Assembly (NCBI RefSeq): GCF_000161455.1
Contig: NZ_CM000745.1
Span: 5,617,248 to 5,630,225, forward strand
DNA from: Bacillus pseudomycoides DSM 12442
Lineage (GTDB): Bacteria; Bacillota; Bacilli; Bacillales; Bacillaceae_G
DNA length: 12,978 bases
Direction of reading: 5' to 3'
In this document: piece by piece, positions 7,701 to 12,978 of the stretch
Numbering within the stretch: the first letter of the stretch is position 1
Layout: each line of letters starts with the position of its first letter
Notes under the pieces: generated by a model
Database searches by the model: none
What the model saw: the letters and a program-made list of their open reading frames with translations, nothing else
Told to the model about the DNA's origin: nothing
Made by a program: the position numbers and the translations under genes

Positions 7701-10700
7701 AGGACCTTGTCCCAAATGAAATGGTTCCTCCGCCTCGTTTTGAACGAGCCGCTTCAACTCTCTTTCTCTGTCTTCCAGAGGGAGAGTTGTTAGATCCATT
7801 TGAGGGAGAGGTCTGAAAACATGCGACTGAACCTGTTGAACGGGTTCACCCTCTCGCTCTTGAATTACCGTCCGCAATGATTCATGACGTTCAATCAACT
7901 GATTCCATCCCGTCTCCAATGCTTCAAGTGACCATTTTCCTGTCAGTCGACATGCTGCATGAATATTGTACATCGCACTATTTGGCATTAATTGATCCAT
8001 GAACCATAGGCGTTTCTGTGCGTAAGAAAGCGGAATAGATTCTTCCCGCGACATAGGTACAAGTGGTGGAATCTCTCGTTTTTTATCTCCTTTACACAAC
8101 TGATCCAGTCGCTTCGACAGTGCCTCCACCGTATCGTACTTGAAAAGTTCACGTAGCGGGATTTTGATCTGGAATGCTTCTTGTAATCGAGAGACGATTT
8201 GGGTAGCGAGTAATGAGTGCCCACCACGTTCAAAAAAAGAGTCCTGAATGCCGATATTTTCTATTCCTAACACTTGACTCCAAACCGAGGCGATGAGCTC
8301 TTCCGATGACGTTCTTGGTAGGACGTTAAACTCTCCCATAGATTGTCCTTCCGGCGCTGGTAAGGCTTTTCGGTCGATTTTCCCATTCGGAGTAAGTGGG
8401 AAATATTCCAACTCTACAAGGTGTGCTGGAACCATGTAATTCGGTAATTGGTCCTGGAGATACGCTCGCCAATTTTGGATATTTCCATCGCTTATCACAT
8501 ACGCTACCAATCGCTGATCACCAGGGCGATCTTCTCTCACTAGCACGACAGTCTCTTTAATAGACGAATGCCTTTCTAAAGTCGCTTCAATTTCTCCAAG
8601 CTCAATCCGAAAGCCACGCACTTTCACTTGATGGTCCATTCTGCCTATAAATTCTAAATTCCCATCAGTTAGATATCTTACTGAATCTCCGGTTCGATAT
8701 AGCCGTTCTCCTAATTGAAACGGATGCGGAACGAATCTTTCAGCAGTGAGATCAGGTCGGTTTAAGTAACCACGCGCTAAACCTGCACCACCAATATACA
8801 ACTCACCCTCTATCCCTATCGATTGCAAGCACTGATTCTGATCTAATACATACAGCTGAATATTTTGTATTGGATTACCAATACAAACAAATTCTTGATG
8901 GGGTTGACAGTCAAATGCATTCACGTAAATGGTTGCTTCTGTTGGTCCATAAAAGTTGGTCAATTTTACTTGTCCGCTCTGATTCCAGTGCTGTTGAAAT
9001 CGTCTAACCAACCCTGGACTTAGCTCTTCCCCACCGGAAAACACATGACGCACGGACGAACATTTCAGTTTCAAATCAATATGATCGAAATGGTCTAAGA
9101 AAACAGATAGCATCGAAGGAACAAATTGGACAACAGTAACCTGATGCTTCTCTATCACTTCAGCTATTATAGAAGGATCCTTTTCTCCACCTGGAGGCAG
9201 GAAGGATACACATGCTCCTACACTAATACCCCAAAATAACTCCCACACCGATACATCAAATGAGAATGGTGTTTTCTGCAAGACCACATCCTTTTCAGAG
9301 AGTGGATATTGATGTTGCATCCATTCAAGATAATTAATCACCGAATGATGCTCAATCATCACTCCCTTTGGATTACCTGTAGATCCTGAAGTGTACATAA
9401 CGTATGCTAAATTTTTTCCTGTTACACTGCTTGTACATGCGATCGGTTCTTCCTGTTCAATCGCAATGCGATCTTGATCCATACAAATTGTTTCGATTTG
9501 TTCGGATATACCTATTTTTTCTAACTTTTCTTGCGTCACTAGTACTTCGATTCTAGCATCTTCTAATATATAGCGTAGCCGATTCTCGGGATACGTAGGA
9601 TCAAGTGGAACATAAGCTCCTCCTGACTTTAGAACCCCTAGCAACGCTATCATCATTTTTGGCGACCTTTCCATATATACACCGACTAAAGACTCTGGAC
9701 CCACACTACGCTTCTGTAAATAGTGAGCTAGCTGATTAGCACGCTCATTCAGCTCTCTATAGGTAAGTTTCTCATTTTCATAAATAACCGCGATCGCTTC
9801 TGGCGTTTTCTCCACTTGCTGCTCAAATAACGTATGAATCATGCTTTCAGATGAATATTCTACTTGGGTATCATTCCATTTCTCTAGCAGTTGTACCTGC
9901 TCTTCCATTGTTAAATGGGTAATTTCGGATAGCTTTGAATCTGAGCTTTTCGTCATCTGAATTAATGTTTGCGATAGATGATCCTGAATCCGATGAATGG
10001 TCTCTTCATCAAAATGATGGCGGTCATACATCAACTTCAAAGTAAATTCCTTACCTGGCATTGCAATGAGCGTCAAAGGATAATTTGTTTGTTCTGCACT
10101 TTGGACCTCTAGTAATCTTAAATCAGCATTGCGCTCTCCTTGGATCGGGTAATTTTCGAACACATACAAGGTATGAAATAAAGTACTGCTCCTTGGAACT
10201 TCACTCCACCCTTGAATATCGACCAACGAATTATACTCGTATTGTCTCCGTTCCATTTCTTTCATCTGTATCTTACGGAGCCAGTCTACTACTGATGTAT
10301 CATTCTTTACATGAATTCGGGTAGGCAATGTGTTAATGAATAGACCAACCATTTTCTCTGCCCCTGCTAATTCAGTAGGACGTCCAGAGCTAGTCACACC
10401 AAATACGATATCGCTTTCACCGCTATACCGGCTCATCAAGTAAGCCCAGGCTCCTTGCACTAACGTATTTAATGTTAGCTGACTATTTCGTACCCACTCT
10501 TGTAAAGTTTCAGTCAGTTCCTCAGATAGCTGATAAACGCTCTCTCCATAACCCTTCTCCTGCCCCTGGTCACTTCTTTCCATCGCTAATGGCGTAGGTG
10601 CATGAAATCCTTTTAATTCTTCTGTCCAGAATTTCTCAGCTTTACTTCGATCTTGTTTATTAATCCACTGGATATATTTTTTATAGGGAAGAGACTTTGG

Positions 10701-11225
10701 AAGATCGAATGCTTCTCCCTTTATCATCTTGAGATAAACTCCCATCACTTCACCGAAGATCAGGGACACACTCCACCCATCCAACAAAATATGATGATGC
10801 GTCCAAATGATTCTCGTTTCTTCTTCTGCTTCTTTAATCACAGTGATTCTCATCAACGGTGCTTCGTCTAACGAAAACCCTTTTCTCCGATCAGCATTCA
10901 AAAACTGGTGTAATTTCTTTTCCCTATCTCCACATGAAAGAGCGCTCCAGTCTTCTCGACGAATAGTAAAAGGAAGACGTTGATAAACAGCTTGCAATGG
11001 CTTTTCTACTTCCTCCCACACAAAAACAGAACGTAGAATCTCATGTCGGTGAATGACGTATTCCCAGGCCTTTTCGAAAGTAGCAACATCCAATCGATCA
11101 CCGAGTAAGAAACCTACCTGTACAATATAGGAAAAAGAATGCTCATCATCTTGATCATATAAAGTATGAAACAGTATCCCTTTTTGCAAAGGTGATAATC
11201 CGTATATATCGATAATGTCCCCCAT
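4755..11225 (-). CDS. NRPS, two modules: C-A-PCP-C-A-PCP with C-terminal docking tail
   Basis: Complete 2156-residue synthetase that adds two residues to a carrier-bound peptide in the cytoplasm. Domains: C1 about 5-430 (HHILLDG at 144-150); A1 about 462-955 (YTSGSTGNPKG 611-621, A10 Lys 949); PCP1 about 970-1040 (Ser1004); C2 about 1063-1495 (HHIVSDG 1196-1202); A2 about 1523-2003 (YTSGSTGNPKG 1673-1683, Lys1998); PCP2 about 2020-2090 (Ser2053); acidic helical tail 2095-2156. C1 begins DIYGLSPLQKGILFH and follows an upstream E domain, so it is probably DCL-type; C2 (LSYAQKRLWF) is LCL-like. A1 pocket: D657 V658 W661 Q700 F729 G731 F758 I766 Y767 K949, not a code I can assign firmly. A2 pocket: D1719 L1720 F1723 N1756 N1779 A1781 L1805 T1813 Y1814 K1998, which I recall as an Ala code. 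Oddities: FFERGGHS in PCP1 and YRTGDS instead of YRTGDL at A7 of A1. The ATG at 11225 is supported by a good ribosome binding site and by the COM-like N-terminus. Confidence 0.97.
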   Translation of the reverse strand: MGDIIDIYGLSPLQKGILFHTLYDQDDEHSFSYIVQVGFLLGDRLDVATFEKAWEYVIHRHEILRSVFVWEEVEKPLQAVYQRLPFTIRREDWSALSCGDREKKLHQFLNADRRKGFSLDEAPLMRITVIKEAEEETRIIWTHHHILLDGWSVSLIFGEVMGVYLKMIKGEAFDLPKSLPYKKYIQWINKQDRSKAEKFWTEELKGFHAPTPLAMERSDQGQEKGYGESVYQLSEELTETLQEWVRNSQLTLNTLVQGAWAYLMSRYSGESDIVFGVTSSGRPTELAGAEKMVGLFINTLPTRIHVKNDTSVVDWLRKIQMKEMERRQYEYNSLVDIQGWSEVPRSSTLFHTLYVFENYPIQGERNADLRLLEVQSAEQTNYPLTLIAMPGKEFTLKLMYDRHHFDEETIHRIQDHLSQTLIQMTKSSDSKLSEITHLTMEEQVQLLEKWNDTQVEYSSESMIHTLFEQQVEKTPEAIAVIYENEKLTYRELNERANQLAHYLQKRSVGPESLVGVYMERSPKMMIALLGVLKSGGAYVPLDPTYPENRLRYILEDARIEVLVTQEKLEKIGISEQIETICMDQDRIAIEQEEPIACTSSVTGKNLAYVMYTSGSTGNPKGVMIEHHSVINYLEWMQHQYPLSEKDVVLQKTPFSFDVSVWELFWGISVGACVSFLPPGGEKDPSIIAEVIEKHQVTVVQFVPSMLSVFLDHFDHIDLKLKCSSVRHVFSGGEELSPGLVRRFQQHWNQSGQVKLTNFYGPTEATIYVNAFDCQPHQEFVCIGNPIQNIQLYVLDQNQCLQSIGIEGELYIGGAGLARGYLNRPDLTAERFVPHPFQLGERLYRTGDSVRYLTDGNLEFIGRMDHQVKVRGFRIELGEIEATLERHSSIKETVVLVREDRPGDQRLVAYVISDGNIQNWRAYLQDQLPNYMVPAHLVELEYFPLTPNGKIDRKALPAPEGQSMGEFNVLPRTSSEELIASVWSQVLGIENIGIQDSFFERGGHSLLATQIVSRLQEAFQIKIPLRELFKYDTVEALSKRLDQLCKGDKKREIPPLVPMSREESIPLSYAQKRLWFMDQLMPNSAMYNIHAACRLTGKWSLEALETGWNQLIERHESLRTVIQEREGEPVQQVQSHVFRPLPQMDLTTLPLEDRERELKRLVQNEAEEPFHLGQGPLIRTRILKVDKEEWVLLCTMHHIVSDGWSMGILLEEWMAFYEGAISGKPVELRELPVQYADFAMWQKEWQKEENLDQHLQYWKEELAGELPVLQLPMDRPRPAVQTHRGASQSLMVANSLREKLKELSLQEDSTLFMTLMAAYQSFLSRYTGQDDILAGSPIANRNVKEIEGLIGFFANTLVYRADFSGNPTFQELLSQIRKKALKAYEYQDIPFEKVVEAVKPERNTSHSPIFQTMFTLQNMKQELPQLSERNMELMENHTSVAKFDLSLFASETEEGLLLTFEYNTDLFNAATIERMAGHFEHWLYEIVSHPKDSLSKLNMLSKAEYKRLLEEWNDTGVVAIRESTIHTLFEEQVEKTPEAIAVVCEDEELTYQELNERSNQLAHYLQKRGVGCESLVGISVTRSSEMIVGLLGIMKAGGAYVPIDPAYPESRIRYILADAQIEVLVTQDKLQQKMTLPESVNMICIDRDRAAIEQEVTTVCTSEVTSDNLAYIIYTSGSTGNPKGVMIEHRSTLAMIHWAHQTYSRQELAGVLASTSLSFDLSVFEVFVPLTRGGKVIVAESALHLDKLSTKDVTLVNTVPSAAKELVRAKLIPSSVKVMNLAGEPLPQSLVQHLYERSPIEKVYNLYGPSEDTTYSTYMKLEKDVMHKVPPIGRPISNTEVYVLSANQQMVPIGVVGELYLGGSGLARGYLNRPDLTNERFIPHPFKEGERVYRTGDLVRYLPDGNLDYLGRIDHQVKIRGFRIELGEIEATLQSHSSVNEVVVMVREDHPGDQRLVAYVAGEGNAHAWRDYLKTQLPNYMVPAHFVELTAFPLTPNGKIDRKALPAPERKEAEGGYVAPRTPTEEAIVSIWHQILGTENIGIHDSFFELGGHSLLATQAVSNLNETFGIELPLHDLFTYTTVQELAERVNQLRCSGNEQTQNDSKENVSFQDYIQNEAAASNDEELLELLKQLEELSEEEAQDIFERNLVEEGVKK
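4766..4774 (-). promoter_or_regulatory. Ribosome binding site of the third NRPS
   Basis: On the minus strand AGGAAGGTG lies seven bases before the ATG at 4758, within the final codons of the preceding gene. It fixes the start of the third synthetase at the ATGA overlap, which would otherwise be uncertain because the protein begins with a poorly conserved docking leader. Confidence 0.78.
6975..7301 (-). repeat. Conserved C-domain segment, copy 1 of 3 (second protein, C2)
   Basis: Encodes 109 residues of the C-terminal half of a condensation domain, from TLFMTL to MFTLQN. The same block, with the same length of 327 bases and no indels, recurs at 3601-3927 and 415-741. By hand count the protein copy matches the 3601-3927 copy at 96 of 109 positions. 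It is coding sequence, listed as a repeat because it could support recombination or mislead short-read assembly. Confidence 0.8.
8061..8132 (-). repeat. PCP-C linker repeat, copy 1 (second protein)
   Basis: 72 bases that match 1501-1572 at 67 positions by hand count. They encode the end of PCP1 and the linker into C2 (VEALSKRLDQLCKGDKKREIPP). Inter-domain linkers usually diverge quickly, so this DNA-level similarity suggests recent duplication or gene conversion between the two genes. Confidence 0.75.
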
Positions 11226-11227
11226 CG

Positions 11228-12978
11228 TTACACCCTCTTCTTTGTTAATTTAAGTAATACTTTACTCAAGCTTTCTTCCGTAAGAGCCTCTGCATCAGCA
11301 AAGTCAGATACCGTAAAAGCAGACTCTGTCGTTGGTGGATTTATCAGTAGACGAAGTTGATTCAACATGGCATCTGCTATCGCTTTAATCGTCAATCTAG
11401 AAAACTGTTTTCTACTATACATCCAAACAAAATGTAACTTCCCATCTTTCACCATACCAACAACATCAATCGGGTGAGATGGTTTCGATTCTGGAGCATG
11501 GTCTAAGCGTGTAAACCCTGTCTCTTGCATAAACAAAGATTCTTTGGAAAACACTTGATCAAATTGTCCCAAATAGTTAAAGCTTATTGATGGTTTTTGC
11601 TGCTGATAAAACGGAAGCAATTCTCTGCTCAAGTAGCGTAAAATGCCATAATCAATGCCCTGATTCGGAATTCGACGCAATTGCTCTTTCACAGCCTTTA
11701 ATCCCTCAATAGGTGTTGTTGTTCCTTGAAGATCAAGGTGAACGGGATAAATACTCGTGAACCAACCCACTGTCCGCGATAGATCAACGCCTTCAATCAC
11801 CTCTTCTCTCCCATGTCCTTCCAAGTGAACAGAAACCTTATGCTGATTTGTACAGTCAGCTATAGCTTGTACTAATGCCGTCAATAGTACCTCGTTAATC
11901 CTTGTCTTATGAGTCATCGGAACTTCTTGTAACAACGCGTGGGTCTCTTCTACTCCCAACGTTATCGTCACTTGATCAATCGATGCTTCTGTCGTTTCCT
12001 GTATAGGGTAGTCCATCGGAATCGTCATCACTTGTTTTTCTGCCTGTTCATGCCAATAATCTTTTACTTCTTTTGAAAGATCTGACTCACTGTATGCCTG
12101 TAGTCGTTCCGACCATTCTTTAAAGGATGTACTTTTCGCAGGTAACTGAACCCTCTGATCTTGTTTCATCTGGTTGTATACGGCCTGTAAATCTTCCAAT
12201 AGAATTCGCCATGATACCCCATCTATTACTAAATGATGAATCGTCCAGAATAATCGATCGTTCCCATTCGAACCGTCATCAAAGTACACTACTTTCATCA
12301 ACGGCCCTGTAAGTAAATTGAAACTGGCTTGAGTGATATCCATCTCTTCTTGTATCACTTGATTCCACGCTTGTTGATCAGCATCGTTCCGCTTTACCAC
12401 ACGAAGTACAGACTGTTCATCGATTCCCTCATTTCTCTGCTTCCAGGTTGCATTTGGTAACTGTTCATACCGGAAACGTAAGGCATCATGATGTTTGAGT
12501 AAGTTTAATAGGACTTCCTCTAATAACTCCACATCCAATCTCTCTCTTACTCTTAAAAGCATCGATTGATTCCAATGTTGTGGACGCGGATGTTCTTGCT
12601 CGAAGAACCAATACTGAATTGGAGTAAGCGGTACCTCTCCCGTCACAACCCCCTGATCCGCTTGTACTCCCTGATCTTCTTTGACTACTTGCGCCAACTC
12701 GGCAATCGTTGGGCATTCAAACATTTGCTTGGGTGTAAGTTTTAATCCCAATTGACTCGCTTGTGATATGATCTGAATGCTGAGAATCGAGTCCCCACCA
12801 ATTTCAAAGAAGTTATCATGGATTCCCACCTTTTTAATCCCTAATACTTGCTTCCAAATGGTAGCCAGTGTTTCTTCTTTACCATTCCGGGGTGCAACAC
12901 ATTCACTTTCAATTTCCCTCTCCTCTGGTACAGGCAAGGCCTCACGATCAACTTTACCGTTAGCAGTTAGTGGAATAA
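11228..12978 (-). CDS. NRPS, C-terminal part (A end, PCP, epimerization domain), 5' truncated by window
   Basis: This is the last 582 codons of a non-ribosomal peptide synthetase that enters from beyond the right edge. The visible frame opens with the A10 motif of an adenylation domain (NGKVDREAL), so the TTG at 12937 is an internal Leu and not a start. Next comes a carrier protein with FFEIGGDSI; the phosphopantetheine serine is visible residue 63. GGDS, rather than GGHS, is the usual form for carriers that feed an E domain. An epimerization domain follows, with HHLVIDG at visible residues 247-253, EGHGRE at 386-391 and FNYLGQ at 466-471. The catalytic His and Glu known from TycA-type E domains are both present, so the domain looks active and should give a D-configured residue. 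The C-terminus (AFTVSDFADAE...LTKKRV) resembles a COM donor tail. Amino-acid specificity cannot be read, because the pocket residues lie off the window. Stop TAA at 11230-11228, two bases before the next start. Confidence 0.96.
   Translation of the reverse strand, partial: IPLTANGKVDREALPVPEEREIESECVAPRNGKEETLATIWKQVLGIKKVGIHDNFFEIGGDSILSIQIISQASQLGLKLTPKQMFECPTIAELAQVVKEDQGVQADQGVVTGEVPLTPIQYWFFEQEHPRPQHWNQSMLLRVRERLDVELLEEVLLNLLKHHDALRFRYEQLPNATWKQRNEGIDEQSVLRVVKRNDADQQAWNQVIQEEMDITQASFNLLTGPLMKVVYFDDGSNGNDRLFWTIHHLVIDGVSWRILLEDLQAVYNQMKQDQRVQLPAKSTSFKEWSERLQAYSESDLSKEVKDYWHEQAEKQVMTIPMDYPIQETTEASIDQVTITLGVEETHALLQEVPMTHKTRINEVLLTALVQAIADCTNQHKVSVHLEGHGREEVIEGVDLSRTVGWFTSIYPVHLDLQGTTTPIEGLKAVKEQLRRIPNQGIDYGILRYLSRELLPFYQQQKPSISFNYLGQFDQVFSKESLFMQETGFTRLDHAPESKPSHPIDVVGMVKDGKLHFVWMYSRKQFSRLTIKAIADAMLNQLRLLINPPTTESAFTVSDFADAEALTEESLSKVLLKLTKKRV
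11231..11237 (-). promoter_or_regulatory. Ribosome binding site of the two-module NRPS
   Basis: On the minus strand GAGGGTG lies five bases before the ATG at 11225 and immediately before the TAA stop of the upstream gene, inside that gene's last codons. This supports the chosen start and suggests that ribosomes ending the first protein can reinitiate on the second. Confidence 0.75.

Noticed and set aside
6741..8039. Dual epimerization/condensation domain
   Set aside because: Only the standard HHxxxDG motif is seen, without the extended N-terminal His motif of dual domains. The visible D-residue is explained by the separate E domain upstream.
12486..12716. Minus-strand open frame of 76 codons
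   Set aside because: It is an alternative frame inside the PCP and E-domain coding region, and its composition is low in complexity, rich in Ser, Gly and Arg.
11228..12937. A TTG at 12937 as the start of a 569-residue protein
   Set aside because: The frame stays open to the window edge and encodes the A10 motif NGKVDREAL just upstream. The TTG is the Leu of that motif, so the gene begins outside the window.
1..12978. Thioesterase, insertion sequence, CRISPR array, tRNA or riboswitch
   Set aside because: The window is fully accounted for by three contiguous NRPS reading frames. No GxSxG thioesterase domain, transposase or non-coding stretch of any length was seen.

Overview
The window lies entirely inside a non-ribosomal peptide synthetase (NRPS) operon. 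All genes are on the minus strand, so the assembly line reads from the right edge to the left edge. Moderate G+C by eye, strong purine-rich Shine-Dalgarno sequences, tight gene spacing and the general style of the domains suggest a Bacillales-type firmicute (Brevibacillus-, Paenibacillus- or Thermoactinomycetaceae-like). I cannot name the species, the cluster or the compound.

Layout, in order of transcription. (1) 12978-11228: the 3' end of a synthetase entering from beyond the right edge, holding the last residues of an adenylation (A) domain, a carrier protein (PCP) and an epimerization (E) domain with a COM-like tail. (2) 11225-4755: a complete 2156-residue two-module synthetase, C-A-PCP-C-A-PCP plus an acidic helical tail. 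(3) 4758-1: the first 1586 residues of a third synthetase, docking helix-C-A-PCP-C-A(start), which leaves the window at base 1. The genes are 2 bases apart at the first junction and overlap by 4 bases (ATGA) at the second, so there is no intergenic room for a promoter or terminator. Only a few bases in the window are not protein-coding.

Working together: the first protein hands on a chain ending in a D-residue. The second protein accepts it (its first C domain follows an E domain and looks DCL-type) and adds one residue of uncertain identity (pocket code DVWQFGFIYK), then probably Ala (DLFNNALTYK). The third adds Ser (DVWHFSLVDK), then at least one more residue whose pocket lies off the window. 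The visible segment is therefore ...D-Xaa, Xaa(?), Ala, Ser, Xaa.... No thioesterase, tailoring enzyme, transporter or regulator is visible.

This is a recognisable NRPS, not a new kind of system. The points worth a second look are the unusual pocket of the first module of the second protein, an HHxxxDA variant in the first C domain of the third, an Arg next to the carrier serine motif of one PCP, two different-looking docking interfaces in one line, and highly similar repeated C-domain and linker segments that suggest recent module duplication or gene conversion.
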